The notes under the pieces are model-generated. The model was not told where the DNA came from. It did not search any database and saw only the letters and a program-made list of their open reading frames with translations. A stretch of DNA of 10,000 bases, from NCBI GenBank assembly GCA_003978805.1, contig QNYI01000033.1:1-10000 (forward strand). The letters are read 5' to 3'. Numbering within the stretch: position 1 is the stretch's first letter; each line of letters opens with the position of its first letter. Shown one piece after another: positions 1 through 6,970 of this stretch. Position numbers and translations under genes: made by a program. The DNA is from Desulfurobacterium sp. (GTDB lineage Bacteria > Aquificota > Aquificia > Desulfurobacteriales > Desulfurobacteriaceae).

Positions 1-452
1 GAAAGCCAGCCTAAGAGGCTACCTCTGAGGAAAGGGTTCTTCGGCTCAGAAAGGGATATGGCAAAGATGAGGTAGGAGAGGAAAACTAAACCTTCAAAGA
101 TTCCTACCAGAACTCCAAAGAGCCCGTTTAGTTTTCGGAAAATTAGTGGAAGCGTTTCAAGCCTGTCACTCAAGTCCTCTCCTATCCTCTTAAAGAAGAG
201 GAGGAAAAATATAACGAAGAATACCGAAACGGCAGTAGTAAGGAAAATAAAATCCCCCGCCTCTTTCGCGTGAAACACCTTACTAACCGGAAGTGAAACG
301 TTCCAAGCCACGAAGAAACCTACAGCGACCCCTACCCACAGGAAGAGCTCCTTAAGAGCTCCCTTCTTCCCTACAATAATCATCCTCCACAAGGTAAAAA
401 TTAAAAAGGCGTAGTCCAAAACTCCTATCCTTTCAATGATGCCGTAATCCAT
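1..452 (-). CDS. cvpA: CvpA family inner-membrane protein (partial, C-terminus beyond the left edge)
   Basis: Reading leftward from ATG at 452, the frame stays open to the window edge (150 codons). The product is strongly hydrophobic, with membrane segments near residues 13-28, 36-52, 68-87 and 110-133. The family pattern is visible: an N-terminal Asp before the first helix (VLDYAFLIF), a basic turn (GKKGALKEL), and a late Gly-rich helix preceded by LNGLFGVLVG, matching the CvpA/colicin V production family. CvpA proteins are small inner-membrane proteins needed for colicin V secretion in E. coli and linked to envelope integrity; the biochemical role is unknown. GGGAGGG lies just upstream of the ATG (456-462). 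The gene diverges from lspA across 66 nt, so both promoters must lie in that gap unless they sit inside a neighbouring gene. The assignment rests on fold and pattern, and the C-terminus is not seen. Confidence 0.82.
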   Translation of the reverse strand, partial: MDYGIIERIGVLDYAFLIFTLWRMIIVGKKGALKELFLWVGVAVGFFVAWNVSLPVSKVFHAKEAGDFIFLTTAVSVFFVIFFLLFFKRIGEDLSDRLETLPLIFRKLNGLFGVLVGIFEGLVFLSYLIFAISLSEPKNPFLRGSLLGWL

Positions 453-467
453 AAACCCTCCCTTTTG

Positions 468-473
468 TATAAT
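468..473 (+). promoter_or_regulatory. Candidate -10 element for the lspA-dnaG-rpoD transcript
   Basis: A perfect TATAAT lies in the 66-nt divergent gap between cvpA and lspA, about 45 nt before the lspA start codon. A start point near 480 would give a leader of about 39 nt. No good -35 hexamer is present at 16-18 nt upstream, which would fall inside the cvpA start region, so the call rests on the -10 match and the position. Confidence 0.4.
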
Positions 474-518
474 TCAAGCGTTTATTTTATCCCTCCTGCT
501 TAAAGAAGGGAGAGAAGG

Positions 519-986
519 TTGAGGAAAACGTTTGCATTTACCGCGCTGTTTTCACTCCTCATAGACAGGCTTTCAAAGTCTGCAGCTAAAAAACTCCTCT
601 TTGGAAAGAGTCTCTCCATCATCCCCGGAATCTTCAACCTCACCTACGCAGAAAACCCCGGAGCAGCCTTCAGCATCTTATCCTCAGGGAACGAGCTCGT
701 GCGAAAAACCTTCCTCATCGTAATTCCTACGGCAATCGTCTCACTTCTCCTTTACTACGGGTTGGTTAAAGGGACGAAAGACAGGCTAAGCGCCTCGGCA
801 TTGGGACTGATATGCGGAGGAGCCTTAGGGAACCTGTACGACAGGGTTCTCTACGGAAAAGTGGTAGACTTCCTTGACTTCCACTTTAAAGGTTACCACT
901 ACCCGACCTTTAACGTGGCAGATGCTTGCGTCTTTATAGGGTGCGCTATTCTTCTCTTCAGGCACTTTCACAGGCCAAAGGAGTAG
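519..986 (+). CDS. lspA: Lipoprotein signal peptidase (signal peptidase II)
   Basis: This is the inner-membrane aspartyl protease that cleaves signal peptides from diacylglyceryl-modified prolipoproteins. At 155 aa it has the usual family length, with about four membrane helices (near 3-18, 63-82, 92-108 and 132-149). Conserved boxes are seen in order: IDRLSK (15-20, equivalent to the common DQxTK), AENPGAAFS (44-52), GGALGNLYDR (100-109), then VVDF with catalytic Asp117 and FNVAD with catalytic Asp135. The start is TTG, because no ATG or GTG lies near the conserved N-terminus; GGGAG at 508-512 sits 6 nt upstream. It is the first gene of a rightward group with dnaG and rpoD, separated from dnaG by 70 nt. 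Both catalytic aspartates are present, so it should be active. Confidence 0.96.
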   Translation: MRKTFAFTALFSLLIDRLSKSAAKKLLFGKSLSIIPGIFNLTYAENPGAAFSILSSGNELVRKTFLIVIPTAIVSLLLYYGLVKGTKDRLSASALGLICGGALGNLYDRVLYGKVVDFLDFHFKGYHYPTFNVADACVFIGCAILLFRHFHRPKE

Positions 987-1001
987 ATGTTGACTTTAAC
1001 A

Positions 1002-1027
1002 CCTACGCGAATAATTTTTAGCGTAGG
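1002..1027 (+). repeat. Perfect 7-bp inverted repeat in the lspA-dnaG gap
   Basis: CCTACGC (1002-1008) and GCGTAGG (1021-1027) form perfect arms around a 12-nt AT-rich spacer. There is no T-run after the right arm, so it does not look like an intrinsic terminator. It lies 29 nt before the dnaG start, and TTGACT at 990-995 could be a -35 just upstream of it. It could be a protein-binding operator or an mRNA stem-loop controlling dnaG-rpoD expression relative to lspA. Confidence 0.5.
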
Positions 1028-1043
1028 CACTTTAGACTTGAAA

Positions 1044-1052
1044 AGAGGTGAT
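1044..1052 (+). promoter_or_regulatory. Strong ribosome binding site that fixes the dnaG TTG start
   Basis: AGAGGTGAT is complementary to the usual 16S rRNA 3' end and ends 4 nt before TTG at 1057. No ATG is available near the conserved DnaG N-terminus, so this site decides the start. Confidence 0.75.
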
Positions 1053-1056
1053 ATAA

Positions 1057-2700
1057 TTGGGGAGAAAGATTCCCCACTCTTTCATTCAGGAACTTCTCTC
1101 TCGGGTAGACATCGTTGATATAGTATCCCACTATTTAACCCTCAAACAGGTCGGAAGGAACTTTACAGCCCTCTGTCCCTTCCACGCAGAGAGGACTCCC
1201 TCCTTCGTTGTAAGCCCCGAAAAGCAGATATTTAAGTGCTTTGGCTGCGGAGTGGGGGGAAACGCCATAACCTTCGTTGAAAAGTATGAAAACCTCTCCT
1301 TTCCCGAAGCTGTAAAGAGGGTAGCAGAACTGGCAGGGATAGAACTCCCCTCCGCCTTTTCAGAGGACGAGAAAGTAACAGAAGTTGAGGAGGCAGGACT
1401 TACGGCCGCCAAGTATTTTCACTCTGAGCTTCACCAAATTTCCCACTACTTGGAGGAAAGGGGAGTCTCCCAGATAGAGGCAGAGAGGTTTTTAATAGGC
1501 TTTGCTCCGAGAGGTTACGCAAGGAAGCTAAACATTAAAACAGAAGTCGCCAAAGAACTGGGTCTCTTAAACGAAAGGGGGAAGGAGTTTTTTGCAGAAA
1601 GGTTGATAATCCCGATATTCAGCCACTCTGGAAAAGTAATAGCATTCGCCGGAAGAACTCTCAAAAAAGAGAGCTCCCTTCCCAAGTACGTAAACAGTCC
1701 CGAGAGCTCCCTCTTTAAGAAAAACTCAACCCTCTACGGCTTCTACCAAGCAAAAGAGACGATAATGAAAGAGAGAAAGGTCTTTATCGTTGAAGGTTAC
1801 TTTGACGTTATATCCCTCCACCAGTTGGGAGTAAGGAACTGCGTTGCCCCGATGGGAACTTCTCTAACAGAGAACCACGTAAGAATAATAAAACGTTACG
1901 CCGAAAAGCCGGTGCTAATGTTTGACGGCGACAAAGCAGGCAGAAAGGCCACATTAAGGAGTGCCGGACTGTTCCTCCAAAAAGGCGTTGAACCTTTCGT
2001 CATCCGGTTACCCGAGGAAGAAGACCCCGACTCCCTGTCAAGGAAGAACCCTTCAAGAATGAGGGAGCTCCTTTCCTCTCCCCTTCCCTTCATAGATTGG
2101 AGTATCCTCGTAGCAAAAGAATTAGAGGAAACCGAAAAACCGACTTTCCTAAGAGAAGTAGCCCAAGTAGTAGCCCCCTTGAAGACGTTAAACCCATTTA
2201 TCTACAAACATTACATCTCTAAACTCTCGGCTGAGTTCGGCATTGAAGAGAGCTGGATAAGGCTTAACAGCTACACCTTCCGTCACAGAAAGGAAGAAGG
2301 AACGGTAGAAAATCCCGTCCCTCCCCACGAGAAAGCTTTCCTCAGGGCACTCCTTGAAGGGAAATTCCAGCTTCCCTTAGAGGTATCACCGAACATCTTC
2401 GTATCAAGCGAAGTCTCAAGGGTCTACTCAATCATAAGGAACTCAGAGTTTCAGGATCCCACCCTCCTGCAGGCAGAGTTCCCGGAGCTCTCAAGCTTTA
2501 TCTCAGAAGTCCTCTTCAGTGACTTCTCAGAAGAAGAGATGAAAATGGCGGTCTGCAGAATCCTGTGCAAGGAACTTGAAAGGAGACTAAAGAAGCTAAA
2601 CGACTTTAAGGAGAAGAAGGAACTCAAGAACCTAATCTTCTCCTTAAGGAGAGGGAACCTCAACGCTCTAACTTGCGCCCTATCCAGAACAACCAATTGA
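1057..2700 (+). CDS. dnaG: DNA primase
   Basis: DnaG makes the RNA primers for chromosome replication and acts at the fork with the DnaB helicase. At 547 aa it is slightly shorter than the E. coli enzyme (581 aa). The N-terminal CHC2 zinc ribbon shows Cys40, His43, Cys61 and Cys64 (CPFH and CFGCG). The catalytic core carries ERLIIPIF (181-188), FAGR (197-200) and KYVNSPES (210-217). The TOPRIM domain follows, with EGYFD (Glu246), the DGD pair Asp290/Asp292 in FDGDKAG, and Asp323. About 150 C-terminal residues would form the less conserved helicase-binding region. The start is TTG behind AGAGGTGAT. The stop at 2698-2700 abuts the rpoD ribosome binding site, as in the macromolecular-synthesis operon of many bacteria. 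All expected catalytic and zinc residues are present. Confidence 0.97.
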   Translation: MGRKIPHSFIQELLSRVDIVDIVSHYLTLKQVGRNFTALCPFHAERTPSFVVSPEKQIFKCFGCGVGGNAITFVEKYENLSFPEAVKRVAELAGIELPSAFSEDEKVTEVEEAGLTAAKYFHSELHQISHYLEERGVSQIEAERFLIGFAPRGYARKLNIKTEVAKELGLLNERGKEFFAERLIIPIFSHSGKVIAFAGRTLKKESSLPKYVNSPESSLFKKNSTLYGFYQAKETIMKERKVFIVEGYFDVISLHQLGVRNCVAPMGTSLTENHVRIIKRYAEKPVLMFDGDKAGRKATLRSAGLFLQKGVEPFVIRLPEEEDPDSLSRKNPSRMRELLSSPLPFIDWSILVAKELEETEKPTFLREVAQVVAPLKTLNPFIYKHYISKLSAEFGIEESWIRLNSYTFRHRKEEGTVENPVPPHEKAFLRALLEGKFQLPLEVSPNIFVSSEVSRVYSIIRNSEFQDPTLLQAEFPELSSFISEVLFSDFSEEEMKMAVCRILCKELERRLKKLNDFKEKKELKNLIFSLRRGNLNALTCALSRTTN

Positions 2701-2707
2701 AGGAGGT
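2700..2707 (+). promoter_or_regulatory. Ribosome binding site that fixes the rpoD TTG start
   Basis: AAGGAGGT is a near-perfect Shine-Dalgarno sequence whose first base is the last base of the dnaG stop codon. It places the rpoD start at TTG 2712 rather than at the upstream in-frame TTG codons at 2673 or 2697, which lack such a site. Confidence 0.8.
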
Positions 2708-2711
2708 AGCC

Positions 2712-4403
2712 TTGGAAAGGCCGAACTTTGAAGAGATTATAGCGCTGGGAAGGGACAAGGGCTACATCACCTTTGAAGAGCTAATGGAGCACTTGGACGA
2801 AGAAGCCCTAACACCGGAGCTCATAGAGGAGCTCATAACACAGCTTGACGAGTTTGATATCCACATTATACCAAAGGAAGGAGAAGAACACGTAGACCTA
2901 TCAAAGCTCCAGATTACTATCGCTCCCGATACCCTTCCCCGCTCAGACGACCCCATAAGGCTCTACCTGAGAGAGATGAGCAACATCTCCCTCCTCAAAC
3001 GACACGAAGAAATAACCTTAGCCAAAAGAGTAGAGCTTGGAAGGAAGGCTCTTCTCAGGTACCTCCTAAAGACAAGGGCTGTCCTCAACTACATCCTTGA
3101 GGTTGAGGAGAAGATTAAGAACGGGGAGGTTAAAGTCAGGGACATAATGCGCTCCCCCGACGAGTTTGCAGAAGGGGGAGAAGCCCAGAGGAAGAAGAAG
3201 TTCTTTGCAATCGTAGAGGAGATAAAAAAACTGCTTCCGGAGCTTGAAAGACTCCGGAAACAGTACAGCAGGAACAAGAAGAACGAAAAGCTAAAGAAAG
3301 AATACCTGAAAACTTGGGCTAAAATCAACAACTACTTACGCAAGCTTCCCCTCTCCTACTCCATCTACGACTCCATGGCCGAAGAAATATACCGCAAGTA
3401 CAAGATACTCAAGAAGAGTGAGAAGAGCCTCCAGAAGCTAAGCGGGAAACTCTCCTTCTTGGGTGTCCCGATAGAGGAGATCTGTCACAGGATAGATGAA
3501 GACGAAATAAGGGAAAAGATAGACGCATCTAAGTATACCACAAGAGAAATAAAGAAGATGGTCAAGAAGTACCTTGACACCAAAGAGACGTACCGCCAGA
3601 TACTCAACTCCCTTGAAATGCCACGCAACACCTTTTACAAGCTTGCAGAGAAGATCTACTTCTACAAGAAAGACTCTCAGGAGGCAAAACAGATACTCGT
3701 CCGTTCAAACCTGAGACTCGTAGTCAGCATTGCTAAGAAATACATAAACAGGGGACTCCACTTCCTTGACCTCATACAAGAAGGCAACATCGGCCTGATG
3801 AAGGCCGTTGATAAGTTTGAGTACAGGAGAGGTTACAAGTTCAGCACCTACGCAACTTGGTGGATAAGACAGGCAATAACGAGGGCAATCGCAGACCAAG
3901 CAAGAACCATCAGGATACCGGTTCACATGATAGAGACCATAAACAAAGTCATAAAAACCTCTCGCCAGATGTTCCTTGAGATGGGTAGAGAACCCAAGCC
4001 TGAGGAGATTGCAGAAAGGTTAAAGATGCCTTCATCAAAGGTTCGCTCTATTCTTCAGCTTGCCCAAGAACCAGTCTCCCTTGAAACCCCAATAGGGGAC
4101 GATGAGGACAGCACCCTCGGAAGCCTAATTGAGGACTCCAAAAGCCCTATACCTGAGAACGAGGTAATAAAGAGAGACCTAAGAGAAAAAGTTTCCAAGC
4201 TCCTCTCCCAACTAAGTGAGAGGGAAGCCCTTGTACTGAAGCTTCGCTTTGGGCTTGACGGCTACCCGGAACACACCTTAGAGCAGGTAGGTAAGGAGTT
4301 AAAAGTTACAAGGGAAAGGATTAGGCAGATAGAGTCAAAGGCACTCAGAAAGCTCAGGAACTCCGGTCTTGATATTGACCTAAGTATATTCCTTGAAAAG
4401 TAA
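2712..4403 (+). CDS. rpoD: RNA polymerase primary sigma factor (sigma-70, RpoD)
   Basis: This is the housekeeping sigma factor that directs RNA polymerase to -35/-10 promoters. From TTG 2712 the product is 563 aa. A group 1 region 1.1 is present (about residues 4-60). Region 1.2 follows ([11 protein letters not shown], about 79-89). A long, Lys/Glu-rich helical non-conserved insert of roughly 200 residues precedes regions 2.1-2.4 ([21 protein letters not shown] at about 380-387). Region 3 follows, then the region 4.2 helix-turn-helix (about 520-549: [20 protein letters not shown]). Region 1.1 together with a complete region 4 marks it as the primary rather than an alternative sigma. The region 2.4 and 4.2 residues are canonical, so TATAAT-like -10 elements are expected in this genome. 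It lies 11 nt after dnaG and is probably co-transcribed with it. Confidence 0.97.
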   Translation: MERPNFEEIIALGRDKGYITFEELMEHLDEEALTPELIEELITQLDEFDIHIIPKEGEEHVDLSKLQITIAPDTLPRSDDPIRLYLREMSNISLLKRHEEITLAKRVELGRKALLRYLLKTRAVLNYILEVEEKIKNGEVKVRDIMRSPDEFAEGGEAQRKKKFFAIVEEIKKLLPELERLRKQYSRNKKNEKLKKEYLKTWAKINNYLRKLPLSYSIYDSMAEEIYRKYKILKKSEKSLQKLSGKLSFLGVPIEEICHRIDEDEIREKIDASKYTTREIKKMVKKYLDTKETYRQILNSLEMPRNTFYKLAEKIYFYKKDSQEAKQILVRSNLRLVVSIAKKYINRGLHFLDLIQEGNIGLMKAVDKFEYRRGYKFSTYATWWIRQAITRAIADQARTIRIPVHMIETINKVIKTSRQMFLEMGREPKPEEIAERLKMPSSKVRSILQLAQEPVSLETPIGDDEDSTLGSLIEDSKSPIPENEVIKRDLREKVSKLLSQLSEREALVLKLRFGLDGYPEHTLEQVGKELKVTRERIRQIESKALRKLRNSGLDIDLSIFLEK

Positions 4404-4408
4404 GTTTG

Positions 4409-4429
4409 CGGTGGGCTTTCTGCCCACCG
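4409..4429. terminator. Hairpin between convergent rpoD and trpD, probable bidirectional terminator
   Basis: CGGTGGGC (4409-4416) and GCCCACCG (4422-4429) form a perfect 8-bp GC-rich stem with a 5-nt loop. It starts 6 nt after the rpoD stop and 14 nt beyond the trpD stop, in the only gap between the two converging operons. Neither strand has a proper T-run after the stem, so it is not a textbook Rho-independent terminator; position is the main argument. Confidence 0.65.
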
Positions 4430-4442
4430 GTCACCACTTCTC

Positions 4443-5474
4443 TTACAGCGAATTGGTAACCTCTACAACTTTCTTTAAAACTTCATATGGTTTACCCTCT
4501 TCAAGTGCCCTCCTTGCAAGCTCTATTCCCTCCTCTACGCTCTTTACTCTATCTGCTACAAGGAGTGCAAAGGCTGAATTTAGGAGAACTATGTCCCTTT
4601 TAGCTCCTTTTTCCTCTCCCTTCAGTATCTTTACGACTATCTCTCTATTCTCCTCTAAACTCCTTCCGCCGAGAAGCTCAGAGGGAGCTCCCTTTCTCAG
4701 ACCAAAGTCCTCCGGAGAAACCTCGTAACTTCTAACTTCCCCGCCAGAAATTTCCGTTATCTTCGTAGAATCACATAGCGTTACTTCGTCCATCCCGTCC
4801 TTACCGTGAACGATAAAGGCCTTTTCCGCTCCCAGCTTTAAGAGAACTTCCGCGAGCTTCTCCGTTAACTCCTCAGAGAACACCCCCATCAATTGCCTCT
4901 TTGCCCCTGCAGGGTTCGTCATTGGACCAAGGAGGTTAAAAATTGTCCGAATACCAAGTTCCCTCCTTGGCCTTGCAACGTTGGCCATCGCAGGGTGAAA
5001 GCGGGGAGCGAACATAAAGCCGAAGTTCGTCTCTTTTATACACTCCGCAACCTGTTCGGGTGTCAAGTCTACCTTTACTCCTAAGGCTTCTAAGATATCG
5101 GCACTCCCGCACTTGCTTGAGACTGAACGGTTACCGTGTTTTGCAACGGGAACTCCACAGGAAGCCACAACAAAGGCCACAGTCGTTGATATGTTGAAAG
5201 TTCCTTTTAGGTCTCCACCGGTTCCACAGGTATCAACTATTCTGTTTTTAATTTCCTCCGGAAGAGGAACTTTAAGGCTCTTTTCCCTCATTGCCAAGGT
5301 AGCTCCGGCTATCTCGTCTACGGTCTCTCCCTTAGCCCTAAGGGCAACGAGAATCCCGGCAATTTGGGCTTCTGTAAGCTTTCCCTCCATTATGGCGTTA
5401 AAGAGCTCCTTACTTTCCTCAAAGGAGAGGTCTTTTTTTTCAATTAACCTGCTGAGAACCTCCTTTACCTCCAT
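4443..5474 (-). CDS. trpD: Anthranilate phosphoribosyltransferase
   Basis: TrpD transfers phosphoribose from PRPP to anthranilate, the second step specific to tryptophan synthesis, in the cytosol. At 343 aa it has the normal length for the stand-alone enzyme and is not fused to TrpG. The PRPP site is clear: DTCGTGGD (81-88), NIST (94-97) and KHGNRSVSSKCGSAD (112-126). The RPRRELG stretch (168-174) includes the anthranilate-binding arginine region, and DGMDE (226-230) holds the Asp-Glu pair for the second magnesium. Its ATG lies 3 nt after the stop of the DUF123 gene, so translation is probably coupled. It is the last gene of the leftward operon and ends just before the 4409-4429 hairpin. No other trp gene is visible here, so the pathway appears dispersed. 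Confidence 0.97.
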   Translation of the reverse strand: MEVKEVLSRLIEKKDLSFEESKELFNAIMEGKLTEAQIAGILVALRAKGETVDEIAGATLAMREKSLKVPLPEEIKNRIVDTCGTGGDLKGTFNISTTVAFVVASCGVPVAKHGNRSVSSKCGSADILEALGVKVDLTPEQVAECIKETNFGFMFAPRFHPAMANVARPRRELGIRTIFNLLGPMTNPAGAKRQLMGVFSEELTEKLAEVLLKLGAEKAFIVHGKDGMDEVTLCDSTKITEISGGEVRSYEVSPEDFGLRKGAPSELLGGRSLEENREIVVKILKGEEKGAKRDIVLLNSAFALLVADRVKSVEEGIELARRALEEGKPYEVLKKVVEVTNSL

Positions 5475-5477
5475 TCT

Positions 5478-5918
5478 TTACCCCCGCTGTGAAACTCTAA
5501 CAATTTTAGCACTAAAGGAATTCTCCACCATTCTCTTAAGCAGGGTAAGATCCTCTACCCTAAAAAGGTGGGAAGGACAACCACAGTCGGTAGAACCAAA
5601 ACCCTCTACCGGTTCTGTCACTTTCCCGATGAAAGAAGCCAGCTCACACTCTACCCTTTTCCCTTCAAAAAGCCAAACCTCAAAGGGTTTAAATGAAGGG
5701 TGAGTCGTAATAAAGTCAAAGTGCCAGTGTTTTCTCTTCTCTCTTCTTAGGTGACGCAGAACTCTCCTCTTTAAACCTCCAGTTCCAAAAGCAGAACCGA
5801 CGTAAACGTAAACTCCATTTTCAAGGAAAAAAGGCCTTCCCCCTTTTGTCTCAAAGGATAGGGAGTCTATGGAAAAAACTACGCAGTAACTTCCTTTTTT
5901 TTCAGGAACGTCTAACAA
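5478..5918 (-). CDS. DUF123 family GIY-YIG nuclease-like protein
   Basis: This 146-residue protein matches the DUF123 branch of the GIY-YIG superfamily, found alone or fused to endonuclease III in some archaea and thermophiles. The split motif is GSY (9-11) and YVG (39-41, in VYVYVGSA). It is followed by GGLKRRVLRHLRR (47-59), HWHFDF (64-69), the acidic ECELA (90-94, candidate metal-binding Glu90), and GFGSTDCGCPSHLF (106-119), which carries the family's Cys/His signature. The superfamily contains DNA endonucleases, but I know of no established substrate for this branch. The start is placed at TTG 5918, behind AGGAGAGGTG with a 5-nt spacer. An upstream in-frame ATG at 5963 would add 15 residues that overlap the Uma2 gene and precede the domain. 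The gene lies 13 nt after the Uma2 gene and 3 nt before trpD. Confidence 0.85.
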   Translation of the reverse strand: MLDVPEKKGSYCVVFSIDSLSFETKGGRPFFLENGVYVYVGSAFGTGGLKRRVLRHLRREKRKHWHFDFITTHPSFKPFEVWLFEGKRVECELASFIGKVTEPVEGFGSTDCGCPSHLFRVEDLTLLKRMVENSFSAKIVRVSQRG

Positions 5919-5923
5919 GAAGA

Positions 5924-5933
5924 CACCTCTCCT
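5924..5933 (-). promoter_or_regulatory. Ribosome binding site that fixes the DUF123 gene start
   Basis: On the minus strand AGGAGAGGTG overlaps the stop codon of the Uma2 gene and lies 5 nt before TTG 5918. The ATG at 5963 lies inside the Uma2 gene and would add residues outside the domain, so this site favours the shorter protein. Confidence 0.65.
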
Positions 5934-6477
5934 AAATTCTCTTCCAAATAGCTGTAAATTCAAGTGTCAGCGGGCATTCAAGGCTAAAAGTAAACTTCCC
6001 CTCACCTCCCTCAAAGACTTTACCATACTTGTCATCTTTAAGCTCAAAAATTTTAATATTCCTACGGTCAGGGTAAACGAGGACATAGTACTTTACTCCC
6101 TCTTCCTCATAAAGCTTGAACTTTACCTTCTCATCTTTAAAAACCGTTGCTTTTGAGACTATTTCAAAGATAACCTCAGGAACTTTCTTAAGATGTTCAT
6201 CTCCCTCTACCTTTCCACATACAACCACTATGTCCGGCCTAACAACGGTATTCTCGTTTACTATCCAGTCAACTTCCTGACACACGAAACACTTAGCAGT
6301 GCAGTTTTCAAGCTGTTCCTCTATCTGCTTGGCTAAAAGCAAGGATAGTCTCTGATGCTTCCAGACAGGAGAAGGAGCCATTGCGTAAGGGATGCCGTCT
6401 ATCAGCTCCCAGTCTCCTTCCCAGTGCTTGTAGTCCTCTAAGGTATAGCGAGGGATGAAGTCCTTTGCAATTTCCAC
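5932..6477 (-). CDS. Uma2 family (DUF820) PD-(D/E)xK-type putative endonuclease
   Basis: A 181-aa protein with the Uma2/DUF820 pattern: YTLEDY (11-16), WELIDG (23-28), a His in the following helix (His41), VVRPDIVVV (78-86) with Asp82, and PEVIFEIVSKAT (100-111) with Glu105. These are followed by DEKVKFKLYEEEGVKYYVLVYPD (115-137 overall), the usual helix and last strand. Asp82 and Glu105 fit the metal-binding acids of a restriction-endonuclease-like fold. The family is expanded in cyanobacteria and Deinococcus-Thermus, and its biological role is unsettled. The start is GTG, with GGAGA about 6 nt upstream; no ATG is available near the N-terminus. It lies 34 nt after hepT, the largest gap in the operon, and 13 nt before the DUF123 gene. 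Nuclease activity is inferred from family membership only. Confidence 0.88.
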   Translation of the reverse strand: MEIAKDFIPRYTLEDYKHWEGDWELIDGIPYAMAPSPVWKHQRLSLLLAKQIEEQLENCTAKCFVCQEVDWIVNENTVVRPDIVVVCGKVEGDEHLKKVPEVIFEIVSKATVFKDEKVKFKLYEEEGVKYYVLVYPDRRNIKIFELKDDKYGKVFEGGEGKFTFSLECPLTLEFTAIWKRI

Positions 6478-6510
6478 CGTTTTCTCCGAAATTTACTTAA
6501 CACTGTTTTA

Positions 6511-6516
6511 ATTATA
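6511..6516 (-). promoter_or_regulatory. Candidate -10 element for an internal promoter before the Uma2 gene
   Basis: A perfect TATAAT on the minus strand overlaps the hepT stop codon, 34 nt before the Uma2 GTG. The AT-rich gap that follows (6478-6511) is the longest in the leftward operon. No convincing -35 hexamer is found at 16-18 nt, so this is only a candidate site for separate expression of Uma2, DUF123 and trpD. Confidence 0.25.
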
Positions 6517-6970
6517 GGCTCAGGCGGTTAAAAAGACTCTCTAAATAGGGGAGCTCCCTGTAAATCTTGTTTACAAGAGCTGCTATTCTCTCGTAGTTAT
6601 CTTCATACTCGTGGGCAATTGCATTGCGAAGATTCCTGAGTTCAAACCACTTTTCCGGAGATACGTCAAAACCAAACTTTTCAAGAAGGAGAACCACATC
6701 AAGCATAGGAAGGTTATCAACGTTCTCTCCCTTTAATGAAAGGTAAACTCTGAGGAACTTTCCAAGTGAATCTTGAAATTTTGAAAACCTGTAAGCAACT
6801 TGGTCTAAAGCCATAGTCCCGTCTTGTCTGCTAAGGAGAAACTTAACGTCTTCCTGAGAAAGGGGAAAGGAGACAAGGGTTTCTATAAACTCAAAGGCCT
6901 CCTTTAGTCTTTTTAAGTGTCTTTCAAGCTCAGAACGAAGGTGCTCGTATTTCAGCCTTTCAATACTCAC
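6512..6970 (-). CDS. hepT: HepT-like RNase toxin (HEPN domain; DUF86/HI0074 type)
   Basis: A 152-aa, mostly helical protein of the HEPN class. The RNase motif R-x4-H-x-Y is intact near the C-terminus: RNLRNAIAHEY (112-122) with Arg115, His120 and Tyr122. In studied MntA-HepT systems this residue set cleaves RNA, and the toxin is neutralised when its MntA partner AMPylates the tyrosine of the motif. The N-terminal half (about 5-35 and 55-80) is predicted helical and would form the HEPN bundle. The GTG start overlaps the stop of the upstream nucleotidyltransferase gene by 4 nt (GTGA), the standard arrangement for this pair. Older annotation calls such proteins nucleotidyltransferase substrate-binding subunits. 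That function remains an alternative, but the intact motif favours an RNase toxin. Confidence 0.86.
   Translation of the reverse strand: MSIERLKYEHLRSELERHLKRLKEAFEFIETLVSFPLSQEDVKFLLSRQDGTMALDQVAYRFSKFQDSLGKFLRVYLSLKGENVDNLPMLDVVLLLEKFGFDVSPEKWFELRNLRNAIAHEYEDNYERIAALVNKIYRELPYLESLFNRLSL

Noticed and set aside
1052..1057. TATAAT overlapping the dnaG start codon, as a promoter
   Set aside because: Transcription would begin inside dnaG, there is no -35 at a proper distance, and the bases are explained by the ribosome binding site, spacer and TTG start.
2673..2711. Longer rpoD N-terminus starting at TTG 2673
   Set aside because: It would overlap dnaG by 28 nt and has no ribosome binding site. 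AAGGAGGT at 2700-2707 points to TTG 2712, which gives a normal sigma-70 N-terminus.
4393..4728. 111-codon plus-strand frame after rpoD
   Set aside because: It begins inside the end of rpoD, runs through the hairpin and is antisense to trpD. The Ser/Phe-rich product shows no recognisable motif.
5113..5703. 196-codon open frame on the plus strand
   Set aside because: It lies antisense across the trpD/DUF123 junction, resembles no family, is Ser/Thr/Pro/Leu-rich as expected for a mirror frame, and both minus-strand genes are well supported.
5919..5963. N-terminal extension of the DUF123 protein from ATG 5963
   Set aside because: The 15 extra residues overlap the Uma2 coding region and precede the domain, whereas a strong ribosome binding site sits before TTG 5918.
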